64,000 nt of DNA from JBFLVU01 sp037444825 (GTDB lineage Bacteria; Acidobacteriota; UBA4820; DSQY01): the NCBI GenBank assembly GCA_037444825.1, contig JBBILR010000011.1, forward strand, positions 1-64,000, given 5' to 3'. A program made the position numbers and the translations under genes. Positions 15,679 through 24,338 of the stretch are shown one piece after another. Below the pieces are notes generated by a model. It searched no databases. It was given only the letters and a program-made list of their open reading frames with translations, and was not told where the DNA came from. Each line of letters starts with the position of its first letter. The stretch's first letter is position 1.

Positions 15679-16796
15679 ATCCGGTGCAGGCGGGGGGAGA
15701 GCCCCGTGAGGATCTCGTAGGGGATGGTGCCGGCCCAGCGGGCCCAGTCCCAGGGGTCCAGGCGGGAGGGACCCTCGCCGCCCCAGAGGACCACCTCCTC
15801 CCCCTCGGAGACCTCCGGGACGCCGGTGAGGTCCGCGGCGCAGAGGTCCATGGAGACCCGGCCCACCAGCGGGCACCGCCGTCCCCGGACCAGGACCTCC
15901 CCCCGGTTGCCGAGGCTCCTCGGCAGACCGTCGGCGTACCCCATGGGCAGGATCCCCAGAAGGGTCGGCCGGGAGGTGACGAAGGTGGCCCCGTAGCCCA
16001 CGGGGCTGCCCGCCGGCATCCTCTTCACCTGAAGAACCCTCGTGGAGAGGGAGAGGACGGGCCTCAGGCCCGGATCGGGAACGTCTCCCGAGGGTCTGAG
16101 GCCGAAAAGGGAAAGGCCGGGACGGACCTGCCGCAGGCGGGTGGGGGGGTGGGCGAGGAGGCCCGCCGAATTGGCGAGGTGAACGACGGGGGGGCGGATC
16201 CCCTCGCGCTCCAACGCCTCGAGGATCTCGAGGAAGGTTTTCAGCTGGCCGGCGGTCTGGGGGCTGGCGGGGTCGTCGGCGCTGGCCAGGTTCGAGTAGA
16301 GGCCCGCCACCTGGACCCGGGGGCACGTCCGGAGTTCGGCCGCGAGGCCGGGGATTTCCTCGGGGCGGAAGCCCGCCCGGCCCATCCCCGAATCGACCTT
16401 GAGGTGGACCTCCGCCTTCACCCCGAGGCGCTCGGCGGCCTCTTCCAGGGCCCGGAGAAAGGTCCGGGAGTAGACCGACGGGGTGAGGCGCCACCGGAGG
16501 AGGTCCTCCGCCTGGCCCGGGTTCACCGGGGCCAGGAGCAGGACCGGGGCTTCGATCCCCGCCCGCCGGAGGGCGACGCCCTCCTCCACCAGGGCCACCC
16601 CCAGCGCGTCGGCGCCGGCGGAAAGGGCGGCCCGGGAGACGGGGAGCGCCCCGATGCCGTAGGCGTCGGCCTTCACCACGGCCAGCAGGGAACACCCGGG
16701 GGCGGCGGCTCGGAGGGTCTTCACGTTGTGGGTGAGCGCGGCGAGGTCCACCCGGAGGACCGTGGGCCTCCGGGACGGGAAGTCTTCCTCAGTCAA
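15639..16796 (-). CDS. alr: Alanine racemase
   Basis: This PLP enzyme makes D-alanine for peptidoglycan. The 385-residue form has the PLP lysine in VVKADAYGIG near residue 40, the catalytic Tyr in PVGYGATF and the MGYADG motif. I choose TTG at 16796 because GGAGG lies six bases ahead; it overlaps the dnaB stop by eight bases. A longer frame back to 16841 only repeats dnaB sequence. The 3' end overlaps the convergent CAAX protease gene. Confidence 0.92.
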   Translation of the reverse strand: MTEEDFPSRRPTVLRVDLAALTHNVKTLRAAAPGCSLLAVVKADAYGIGALPVSRAALSAGADALGVALVEEGVALRRAGIEAPVLLLAPVNPGQAEDLLRWRLTPSVYSRTFLRALEEAAERLGVKAEVHLKVDSGMGRAGFRPEEIPGLAAELRTCPRVQVAGLYSNLASADDPASPQTAGQLKTFLEILEALEREGIRPPVVHLANSAGLLAHPPTRLRQVRPGLSLFGLRPSGDVPDPGLRPVLSLSTRVLQVKRMPAGSPVGYGATFVTSRPTLLGILPMGYADGLPRSLGNRGEVLVRGRRCPLVGRVSMDLCAADLTGVPEVSEGEEVVLWGGEGPSRLDPWDWARWAGTIPYEILTGLSPRLHRIYTYPGGSGGREG

Positions 16797-18189
16797 CGGG
16801 TTCCTCCAGCCGTTCGTCCGACGGGTCCGCGAACTGGGCACGCTCGGGGAGGTAGACCAGTTCGAAGGCGTCGGTGGGGCCGTTCCGCTGTTTCGCCAGG
16901 ATGACCTTGGCCCGGTTCCTCAGGTCCGTTTCCTCGTCCCGGGCCACCACCTGCCGGTGCAGGAGAATGACCACGTCGGCGTCCTGCTCCAGAGACCCCG
17001 AGTCCCTCAGGTCCGAGAGAACCGGCTCCTTTCCCTCCCCCCGCTTCTCCACCGACCGGGAGAGCTGGGAAAGGGCCACCAGGGGCACCTTGAGGTCCTT
17101 GGCCAGGGACTTGAGGGAGCGGGAGATGAGGCTCACCTCCTGGTTTCGGTTTTCCGCCTTCCCGGTGGGCTTGATGAGCTGGAGGTAGTCCACGATGACC
17201 AGGTCCAGCCGCTGGGAGCTCCGGAGCCTCCGAAGCTTGGAGCCCATCTCCAGCACCGTCTGGGCGGCGGTGTCGTCGATATAGATGGGCAGGCGGGACA
17301 GCTCCTCGATCTTGAGGCCCGCCTCCGCGAGCTGGGCCCTCTGGAGTTTGCCGGCCCGCAACTTCAGGAGGTTGAAGCCCGTGGCCATGGAGAGGAGCCG
17401 GAAGAAGATCTGCTCGGCGCTCATTTCCAGGCTGAAGAAGGCCACGGCCCCCCCGTGCCGGGCCACGTTGAGGGCGATGGAGAGGGCGAAGGCGGTCTTT
17501 CCCACCGAGGGCCGGGCGGCCAGGAGGATGAGGTCCGAAGGCTGGAATCCGGAGGTCATCTCGTCCAGCCGGTGGAAGCGGGTGGCCACCCCGGTGACGT
17601 GGGCCTGGTCCTTGGCGAGCTGCTGGAGGCGGCGGGCCCCCTCCACCGCCAGGTCCCGCATGGGGGTCAAGGTGGAGCGGAGGGTTTGGTCCCCCAGCTC
17701 CAGGATCCGCTGTTCGGCCCGGGCCAGGATCTCCTCCGGTTCCTGGCCGGAGCCGTAAGCCTCGGAGATGATCCCGCTGGCCCGCTCGATGAGCTGGCGC
17801 AGGAGGGAACGCCCCCGGACGATCTCCACGTAGTGGGCCAGGGAAGAGAGGCGGGGGATCCCGGTGGCCAGGTCGGAGACGTACTCGGCCCCTCCGGCGG
17901 CCTCCAGGAGGCCTCTGGTCTGTAACCATTCCGTAACGGTCACGAGGGTGATGGGACGGTTGGTCTCCCTCAGGTCGGCGAAGGCGTCGAAGATCTTCCG
18001 GTGGGAGGGAAGGGAAAAGTCTTGCGACTGGAGCCATTCGTGGGCCTCGTCGAAGAGGCGGTCCTGCACCAGAATGGCGCCCAGCAAAGCCCGTTCGGCC
18101 TCCAGGTTGGCCGGGAGGTCCTCCTGCTTGAGGAGGTCGGTGACGCGGCGGACCGTCCCGCCGCGCCCGCCCGCGGAAGGTTCTTTCAT
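16789..18189 (-). CDS. dnaB: Replicative DNA helicase DnaB
   Basis: DnaB is the hexameric helicase at the replication fork. The 466 residues comprise the N-terminal domain (about 15-120), a linker, and a RecA-like domain with Walker A ARPSVGKT near 220, Walker B LVIVDYLQL, and the C-terminal motifs LSQLSR and KQRNGPT. No intein is present and the length is normal. The ATG at 18189 follows GGAGGAACGG. The frame continues upstream through the pil promoter region, but that part is not DnaB-like. alr is coupled downstream. Confidence 0.95.
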   Translation of the reverse strand: MKEPSAGGRGGTVRRVTDLLKQEDLPANLEAERALLGAILVQDRLFDEAHEWLQSQDFSLPSHRKIFDAFADLRETNRPITLVTVTEWLQTRGLLEAAGGAEYVSDLATGIPRLSSLAHYVEIVRGRSLLRQLIERASGIISEAYGSGQEPEEILARAEQRILELGDQTLRSTLTPMRDLAVEGARRLQQLAKDQAHVTGVATRFHRLDEMTSGFQPSDLILLAARPSVGKTAFALSIALNVARHGGAVAFFSLEMSAEQIFFRLLSMATGFNLLKLRAGKLQRAQLAEAGLKIEELSRLPIYIDDTAAQTVLEMGSKLRRLRSSQRLDLVIVDYLQLIKPTGKAENRNQEVSLISRSLKSLAKDLKVPLVALSQLSRSVEKRGEGKEPVLSDLRDSGSLEQDADVVILLHRQVVARDEETDLRNRAKVILAKQRNGPTDAFELVYLPERAQFADPSDERLEEPVD

Positions 18190-18358
18190 GGACGCCGTTC
18201 CTCCCCGGTGGCTTGCCGCACTGGGAGGGCGTGCAAGCCCCGCCACCATACCACCCCCCGCGGCCTCCGGCAAGGAGGAACGGCGCCCCTCCCCCTTGCG
18301 CCGGGGGTGGGGCTGGAATAAAATGGGGCCAAGTGGAAGGGGTAGGGGAAAAATGCAC

Positions 18359-18387
18359 TTGACTTTCGGCTTCTCGTTCGATATGTT
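18359..18387 (+). promoter_or_regulatory. Candidate sigma-70 promoter for the pil operon
   Basis: TTGACT (18359-18364) and TATGTT (18382-18387) are separated by 17 bases, in an unusually AT-rich patch 56 bases before pilM. No other good pair lies between dnaB and pilM. Confidence 0.55.
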
Positions 18388-18442
18388 AAACAAGAGCATT
18401 AAGTTTGGGGGTGTTTAGGCGCTTTCGAAAGGGGAAACGAAG

Positions 18443-19501
18443 GTGTTCTTTGGAAAGAGCAAAAACCTGTTGGGCCTGGACATCGGCTCCTCCTCCGTCA
18501 AGATGGTGGAGCTGAAGGACCTGGGCAAGGGGAAAGGCTACCAACTGAAGGCCTTCGGCATCGAACCGCTCCCTCAGGAGGCCATCGTGGGTGGCACCAT
18601 CATGGACTCCGGCGCCGTCATCGACGCCGTCATGCGCCTGGTGCGCGACAAGGGGGTCAAGAACTTCAACGTGGCCACCTCGGTGGACGGCAACTCGGTC
18701 ATCGTCAAGCGGATCTCCATGACCGCCATGAGCGACGCCGAGCTGAGGGAAGCCATCCAGTGGGAGGCGGGGCAGTACATCCCCTTCGACATCGAGGAGG
18801 TGAAGATCGACCACCAGGTCCTGGAAACGGACCCGGCCACGGGGAACCTCAGCGTCCTCCTGGTGGCGGTCAAGCGGGACCTCATCAGCGAGTACACCTC
18901 CATCCTCGGCCAGGCGGGGCTCTCCGTCTCCGTGCTCGATCTGGACGTCTTCTCCATCCAGAACGCCTTCGAGGTGAACTACCCCATCCGGGGAGGGGAG
19001 GTGACCGCCCTCGTGAACATCGGGGCGGGCACCACCAACATCTGCGTCCTCAAAGGGGACACCCCCCTCTTCTGGCGGGACATCCAGGCCGGGGGCAACA
19101 ACTACACCGACACCCTCCAGCGGGAGCTGAGCCTCACCTTCGAGCAGGCGGAGGCCCTCAAGCGGGGCGACCCGGTCCAGGGATTGAGGCCCGAACAGGC
19201 CACCCCCATCCTCAACGCCATGACCGAGGAGTTCGGGGCCGACCTCAAGAAGTCCCTGGACTTCTTCAAGGTGACCACCGGCGAATCCACCCTGCACCGG
19301 ATCATCCTCTCCGGCGGGGGCAGCCAGGTGGCCAACCTGGACCGCTACCTCAGCCAGTTCTTCGGGGTTCCCGTGGAAATCATGAACCCCTTCCAGAACA
19401 TTACCGTGGACGAGAGGCAGTTCCCCATGGACACCCTGACCCGCCTGGCGCCGCACTTCGGGGTGGCGGTGGGTCTGGCCTTGCGCAAGATGGGGGATTA
19501 A
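18443..19501 (+). CDS. pilM: Type IV pilus assembly protein PilM
   Basis: PilM is a cytoplasmic actin-like ATPase that binds the PilN N-terminus and links the pilus motor platform to the membrane. The 352-residue protein shows the actin-fold phosphate loops LDIGSSSVK near 10 and NIGAGTTN near 192, and the adenosine motif ILSGGGSQ. The start is GTG at 18443 with AAAGGGGAAACGAAG ahead of it. It is first in a pilMNOPQ operon; pilN starts on the base after its stop. Confidence 0.95.
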   Translation: MFFGKSKNLLGLDIGSSSVKMVELKDLGKGKGYQLKAFGIEPLPQEAIVGGTIMDSGAVIDAVMRLVRDKGVKNFNVATSVDGNSVIVKRISMTAMSDAELREAIQWEAGQYIPFDIEEVKIDHQVLETDPATGNLSVLLVAVKRDLISEYTSILGQAGLSVSVLDLDVFSIQNAFEVNYPIRGGEVTALVNIGAGTTNICVLKGDTPLFWRDIQAGGNNYTDTLQRELSLTFEQAEALKRGDPVQGLRPEQATPILNAMTEEFGADLKKSLDFFKVTTGESTLHRIILSGGGSQVANLDRYLSQFFGVPVEIMNPFQNITVDERQFPMDTLTRLAPHFGVAVGLALRKMGD

Positions 19502-20176
19502 ATGATTCGGATCAATCTGCTCCGAGAAGGGCAAGCCAAGAAGGGGGCCGGAGCGCCGCGGCCGGCGGCGGTGGCGGCGGTCCCCGGAGAGGAAGCGCCC
19601 CTCTGGGGGGTCTACGTGACCCTCGTCCTCGTCACGGTGGTGGCCACCCTCGGCTACGGAGGCTGGCTCGTCCTCCAGAACCGGAACCTGGCCGCCAAGA
19701 TCGAGGAACAGAAGGTCGAGCTCAAGAAGTACGAGGGGGCCCGGGAAAAGGTCGCCGAACTGGAGAAGCGGAAGCAGGAGTACGCCTCCAAGGTGGACCA
19801 GATCAAGCAGCTCAAGGACCAGCAGAGCATCCCCGTCAAGCTCATGAACCGGCTGGTGGAGGTCCTTCCGGAGGGCGCCTGGTACACCGCCGTGACCCAG
19901 GACGACAAGGACAACAAGAGCATGGTCCTCAAGGGCATGGCCAAGAGCATCAAGACGGTCTCCACCCTGTACGACAACGCGGTGGCCACGCCGGAGTTCG
20001 CCGAAGTCCGCCTGGGCGACGTCCAGCAGCAGGGCGGCGCCGAGGAGCTCTACAGCTTCGAGCTCAAGATGCAGTACGTCCCCGCCGGGATCCAGCCCAA
20101 GCCCGAGGCGCCCAAGCCCCAGGCGGCCCCGGCCCGGATGAAGAAAAAGGCCGACGATTCGGGCGGGATGGAGTAG
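19502..20176 (+). CDS. pilN: Type IV pilus assembly protein PilN
   Basis: PilN is a bitopic inner-membrane protein that pairs with PilO and recruits PilM through its short cytoplasmic N-terminus. That binding motif, INLLRE, is visible at residues 4-9. A single membrane segment follows (about 38-58), then a coiled coil (about 62-110) and the periplasmic ferredoxin-like domain. The 224 residues include a Pro- and Lys-rich tail. The first 35 residues are Ala/Pro-rich and longer than usual before the membrane segment. ATG directly follows the pilM TAA. Confidence 0.93.
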   Translation: MIRINLLREGQAKKGAGAPRPAAVAAVPGEEAPLWGVYVTLVLVTVVATLGYGGWLVLQNRNLAAKIEEQKVELKKYEGAREKVAELEKRKQEYASKVDQIKQLKDQQSIPVKLMNRLVEVLPEGAWYTAVTQDDKDNKSMVLKGMAKSIKTVSTLYDNAVATPEFAEVRLGDVQQQGGAEELYSFELKMQYVPAGIQPKPEAPKPQAAPARMKKKADDSGGME

Positions 20177-20185
20177 GAGGACCCC

Positions 20186-20764
20186 ATGGAGCAGTTCACC
20201 AAACTCCCCAGGTGGGGCCAGCTGGTCGTCACCCTCCTCTTCTGCGGACTCTTCTTCGGGGCGGCCTGGTTCCTCTTCCTTTCGGACCAGCGGACCACGC
20301 TCCAGAGCCGGCGCCAGGAGAGCGAACAGCTGGAGGGGCAGATCCAGCAGGGCCGTGAGGCCCTCCGGCGGGTGGAGGAGCTCAACCGCCAGATCGAGCT
20401 CATCGCCCGGGACCTGGAGGTCCTCAAGTCCATCATCCCCGTGGAGCCGGAGACCGGCAAGCTCCTGAGGGTCTTCCAGAGCTACGCCCGGGACCAGAAC
20501 CTGGGCATCTACCGGATCTCCCCCCAGGACATCGCCAAGCACGAGCTGTACTCCGAACAGGGCTACGCCCTGGAGGTGGGGGGCGGCTACCACGACCTGG
20601 CCCTCTTCTTCGACAAGATCGCCCATATGCGCCGGATCGTGAACATCGCCGGCCTCCAGATGAGCGCGGACCAGCGGAAGGGCGGCACCATCACCGCCAA
20701 GTTCCGCTCGGTGGTGTACATGCAGAACCCGGATGCCTTCCAGGGGTTGGAGAAGAAGTCATGA
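20186..20764 (+). CDS. pilO: Type IV pilus assembly protein PilO
   Basis: PilO forms the periplasmic PilN-PilO alignment subcomplex. The 192-residue protein has a short cytoplasmic start, one membrane segment (about 13-33), a coiled coil (about 38-80) and a ferredoxin-like domain ending near VVYMQNP. It starts nine bases after pilN with AGGAGG ahead. Its stop overlaps the pilP ATG as ATGA. Confidence 0.93.
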   Translation: MEQFTKLPRWGQLVVTLLFCGLFFGAAWFLFLSDQRTTLQSRRQESEQLEGQIQQGREALRRVEELNRQIELIARDLEVLKSIIPVEPETGKLLRVFQSYARDQNLGIYRISPQDIAKHELYSEQGYALEVGGGYHDLALFFDKIAHMRRIVNIAGLQMSADQRKGGTITAKFRSVVYMQNPDAFQGLEKKS

Positions 20765-21321
20765 GAAGAGGGGTGGTTTGGACGGGCCTGTGGGGCCTCG
20801 CGCTCCTGGCGGTGGCCCCCGTTTCGGCCCAGGACCCGGTGAAGACCCTGCAGAGGGTGGACGCCCAGGTGGGAGCGCCGGCCCCGGCCGCCGCTCCGGC
20901 GCCCATGCCCTCCGGTGTGGTGGGGGGCCCCGAGGACAACATGCTCCTCGAGGGGGAGAGCCTCTACAAACACCGCAACGAGCGGGACCCCTTCACGCCC
21001 CTCGTCCGCGGCGCAGCCGGCGCGGCGGGGGAGGTGAAGGTGAAGTTCGGCACCACGGGCCTGGCCCGGTTCACCGTGGAATCCTGCGCCCTGGAGGCCA
21101 TCCTCGACGTGGGCGGCAAGACGGTGGCCTGGTTCCAGGGGCCCGACGGGAAGCCTTACAAGGCCATGACGGGGGAGCATTTTGCCGACGGCGTCGTCCT
21201 GGAGGTGAACTACGCCACCGGGGAGGTGGTCGTCCAGCAGGAGCTGAACGACCCCACGGCCATCAAGCCTTTCCGTAACCTGGTTCTCAAGATCCGGAGC
21301 CAAGAAGGGGAGGGACAATGA
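20761..21321 (+). CDS. pilP: Type IV pilus assembly protein PilP
   Basis: PilP connects PilN-PilO to the PilQ secretin. The 186 residues begin with a signal-like hydrophobic segment ending at SAQ (about 23). I see no lipobox cysteine, although many PilP proteins are lipoproteins. A disordered Ala/Pro stretch follows (about 35-55), then ERDPFTPL, the conserved PilP entry motif, and a beta-sandwich domain with YKAMTGEHFADG. ATGA overlaps occur at both ends with pilO and pilQ. Confidence 0.9.
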   Translation: MRRGVVWTGLWGLALLAVAPVSAQDPVKTLQRVDAQVGAPAPAAAPAPMPSGVVGGPEDNMLLEGESLYKHRNERDPFTPLVRGAAGAAGEVKVKFGTTGLARFTVESCALEAILDVGGKTVAWFQGPDGKPYKAMTGEHFADGVVLEVNYATGEVVVQQELNDPTAIKPFRNLVLKIRSQEGEGQ

Positions 21322-23798
21322 ACAAGCGCACGGCCCTTTTGACGGCGGTTCTTGGTCTGCTGGCCGGAATGGTCGTCCTGGCCGCCGACGCCCCGTCGGC
21401 GGAACTGAACGTTCTCAGCGACCTGTTCAGCCGGAACCAGGACGGGCAGGTGGTGGTGGGGGTGGTGGGCACCTACCCCATCCTCGATTACACCTACTAC
21501 GACTACGACCCGGAGACCTTCGTGGTGGACATGGCCGACGTGGACGTCTCCCGGCTCCCCAAGAGCCTGGAGGTGCAGTCCGGCGGCGTGCGCACCGTCA
21601 AGGTGCAGTCCATCAGCCAGGGGAAGGGCAGGGCCCTTGCCAAGCTGGAGATCCAGAAGGCCTACCTCTCCAAGTGCCTGGTCTCCACCGAGGGGAACCG
21701 CCTGCTGGTGAAGGTGGTGGGCGGCGCCGGCACCGCGCCGGCCTCCGCTCCGGCGGCTTCCGAGGCGGGCTCCCTCCAGCCGGCTCCGGAACAGACGGCT
21801 CCGGCTCAGGCTCCGCCCCCGGCTCCGGCCCCCGCGGAGCCCTCCCGTGAGGCCACGCGCCTTCTGGGAGTGGCGGTCTCCGAGGACGGCTCGGCGGTCC
21901 TCATCGCCGCCGACGGGACGCCCAAATTCAAATACTTCACCATGGGCGGGCCGGACCGCATCGTGGTGGACCTCTACGGCATCCAGAAGGGGAAGGTCCC
22001 CTCGGTGGTTTCCGGCGCCGGGGACGTGGAGAAGGTCCGGGTGGCCCTTCTCCAGAACCAGCCCCTGGTGACCCGGGTGGTCCTGGACCTCAAGAAGCCC
22101 TTGAAGCCGGCGTCGGTGTCGGCGGAAGGGACCCAGGTCCGGGTGGTCCTCAACGAAACGCCGCTGGAGGCGGCCCGGGAAACCGAACCGGAGAAGGCCC
22201 CTTCGGAGAAGGCCGCGGTCCCTGCGGCCTCCGAACAGGCGGAAGCCCAGCCCGCGCCGGCCGCCAAGGAGGCGACCGCCCCGGTGGAGCAGGCCCAGGC
22301 CGTTCCCGCTCCCGCGCCGGAGCCGGCCCCCAAGGCCGCCGAGGGCCTGGACAACGTCAAGGTGGACCTCTCGCCCCTCTCCCCCGGCGGTAGCCGCGAG
22401 TTCAAGGGCTACGAGGACCTCTTCGTGGCCGAGGACACCTCCGCCCCCGCGGCGGAGGGCAAGACCCTCGTGGCCGGAGGGGTTCCCCTCTCCTTCAAGG
22501 AGAAGACCATCAGTGGCGGCGGGGCGAAGTACACCGGCGAGCCCATCTCCATGAGCCTCAAGGACGCCGACATCAAGGACGTCCTGAGGGTCTTCCACGA
22601 CATCTCCAAGCTGAACATCGTGGTCCACCCCGCCGTCTCGGGGAAGGTGACGGTGGACCTCGAAAACGTCCCGTGGGACCAGGCCATGGACATCGTCCTC
22701 AAGAACAACGGCCTGGACTACGTCTACGAAAACAACGTGATCTGGGTGGCGCAGGCCGGCGAGATCGCGCGGAAGTTCGCCGAGCAGCAGCGGATGCAGA
22801 AGGAAAAGCTGCTGGCGGAGGAGCCGGTGACCTTCACCAAGCGCCTCTCCTACGCCAAGGCCCAGCGGATGGAGTCCATCGCCCAGAAGTTCCTGAGCGA
22901 GCGGGGGTCCATCATCATCGACGAGCGGACCAACACCCTCATCATCCAGGAGGTCCCCTCCAAGAAGGCGGCCCTGCTCAAGCTCATCGAGTCCCTGGAC
23001 ACGGCCACGCCCCAGGTCCTCATCGAGGCCCGCATCGTGGAGTCCAACATCACCTGGACCCAGTCCTTCGGCATCACGTGGAGCGGCAACTGGTATACGG
23101 GCATGGACAACGCGGGCAAGGTGATCACCACCCAGGGCGGAACCACCGGCTCGGGCCCCGCCGGCGTCTACTCCCTGCACAACTTCAAGAACCAGACGGG
23201 GTTCCCCAACTTCGGCACGGGGGACTTCGCCGTCAGCCTGCCCCCCACCGCCAGCAACGGCTTCATCGACCTCGTCCTCGGGAACGTCACCGGCTCCTTC
23301 TTCCTGGACGTGCGGCTGGCGGCCCTGGAGAACACCGGCCGGGCGCGCGTCCTCTCCGCCCCCCGCGTTGTCACCCAGGACAACGAAAAGGCCAGCATCG
23401 AGTCGGGCCGCCAGATCCCCATCCGCGTGGCCACCACCGACAAGATCTCCGTGATCTTCGTCAACGCCACCCTGAAGCTGGACGTCACGCCCCAGATCTC
23501 CGCCGACGGCAACGTCAACATGACGGTGGACATCACCAACGACTCGGTGGACTTCGCCAACGCCGAGCCGGGCAACCCGCCGCCCATCATCAAGAAGGAG
23601 GCCAAGACGGTCCTCAAGGTCCGCGACGGGCAGACGGCGGTCATCGGCGGCGTCTTCGTCACCAACGAGGGCATCTCCCAGAACGGCCTGCCGTTCTTCT
23701 CCAAGATCCCCGTCCTCGGATGGCTGTTCAAGAACCGGACCAAGACCAAGACCAACGATGAACTCCTGATCTTCCTCACGCCCAAGATCGTCAGGTAG
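21318..23798 (+). CDS. pilQ: Type IV pilus secretin PilQ
   Basis: PilQ is the outer-membrane pore for the pilus. The 826-residue protein has a signal peptide (cleavage near LAA, 23), a first AMIN domain (about 28-135), an Ala/Pro/Gln linker, a second AMIN domain (about 178-280) and a long second linker. These are followed by an STN/N0 domain (about 408-475), a secretin N1 domain (about 500-570) and the secretin barrel (about 580-825) with the conserved end IPVLGWLFKNR. The AMIN domains bind peptidoglycan. It starts by an ATGA overlap with pilP. Confidence 0.95.
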   Translation: MNKRTALLTAVLGLLAGMVVLAADAPSAELNVLSDLFSRNQDGQVVVGVVGTYPILDYTYYDYDPETFVVDMADVDVSRLPKSLEVQSGGVRTVKVQSISQGKGRALAKLEIQKAYLSKCLVSTEGNRLLVKVVGGAGTAPASAPAASEAGSLQPAPEQTAPAQAPPPAPAPAEPSREATRLLGVAVSEDGSAVLIAADGTPKFKYFTMGGPDRIVVDLYGIQKGKVPSVVSGAGDVEKVRVALLQNQPLVTRVVLDLKKPLKPASVSAEGTQVRVVLNETPLEAARETEPEKAPSEKAAVPAASEQAEAQPAPAAKEATAPVEQAQAVPAPAPEPAPKAAEGLDNVKVDLSPLSPGGSREFKGYEDLFVAEDTSAPAAEGKTLVAGGVPLSFKEKTISGGGAKYTGEPISMSLKDADIKDVLRVFHDISKLNIVVHPAVSGKVTVDLENVPWDQAMDIVLKNNGLDYVYENNVIWVAQAGEIARKFAEQQRMQKEKLLAEEPVTFTKRLSYAKAQRMESIAQKFLSERGSIIIDERTNTLIIQEVPSKKAALLKLIESLDTATPQVLIEARIVESNITWTQSFGITWSGNWYTGMDNAGKVITTQGGTTGSGPAGVYSLHNFKNQTGFPNFGTGDFAVSLPPTASNGFIDLVLGNVTGSFFLDVRLAALENTGRARVLSAPRVVTQDNEKASIESGRQIPIRVATTDKISVIFVNATLKLDVTPQISADGNVNMTVDITNDSVDFANAEPGNPPPIIKKEAKTVLKVRDGQTAVIGGVFVTNEGISQNGLPFFSKIPVLGWLFKNRTKTKTNDELLIFLTPKIVR

Positions 23799-23804
23799 GA
23801 GTCC

Positions 23805-24338
23805 ATGAAAAAAAAAAGGTTCCCGCGCGGCGCCGTCCTCCTCGTGATCCTCACCGCCCTGGCCCTTTGGGGGTGCGGGAGCGACAAGAACCTTAACCCG
23901 GAAGCCGATCTCGTTTTCCGAGGGGCGGATCCACCCACCAGCAACATCGGGGTGAATCCGCCCCTGAACCATCTCGCCTACTTTCTCTTCGACGTGAAGC
24001 TGAACGACCCCAACCTGTCCTTGGTGGGAAGCGACGCCTGGACGGTGGACCGGGTGGAGAAGCACTACGTCCTCGTCAGCGACCCCGGGCGCCACCTCGC
24101 GAGTCTCCCCGGCGACGAGTCCCAAAAGGTGAAGACGAAGGTGACCCCGGGGGTCTCCGCCCGGATTCCCGTGACCATTCTGAGCGACACCTTCATCCTC
24201 GAGAACGCCCAGGACTTCGTCGGCACCTCGGACACCGCGAGAATCAAGCTTCGCCTCACCTTCCACGCCCACCGCAACAAGGACGGCGCGACCAAGGTTG
24301 TGCAGGCGACGTACTTCTTCAACATCGGGAACTACTGA
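23805..24338 (+). CDS. Small lipoprotein following pilQ
   Basis: I do not recognise the family. The 177-residue protein begins with a Lys-rich start, a hydrophobic segment and a lipobox-like LALWGC, so Cys24 is probably lipidated. The rest is a single beta-rich domain with regular strands (ILSDTFILENA, RIKLRLTFHAHR). It lies seven bases after pilQ, so it may be a pilus accessory such as a pilotin-like or envelope factor; this is inference from position only. The codons after ATG contain ten A in a row, a slippage-prone tract. The TGA shares its A with the next ATG. Confidence 0.7.
   Translation: MKKKRFPRGAVLLVILTALALWGCGSDKNLNPEADLVFRGADPPTSNIGVNPPLNHLAYFLFDVKLNDPNLSLVGSDAWTVDRVEKHYVLVSDPGRHLASLPGDESQKVKTKVTPGVSARIPVTILSDTFILENAQDFVGTSDTARIKLRLTFHAHRNKDGATKVVQATYFFNIGNY

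Noticed and set aside
18190..18399. Upstream extension of the dnaB frame
   Set aside because: The sequence is AT-rich promoter DNA for the pil operon and the extra residues are not DnaB-like; ATG 18189 has a good ribosome-binding site.
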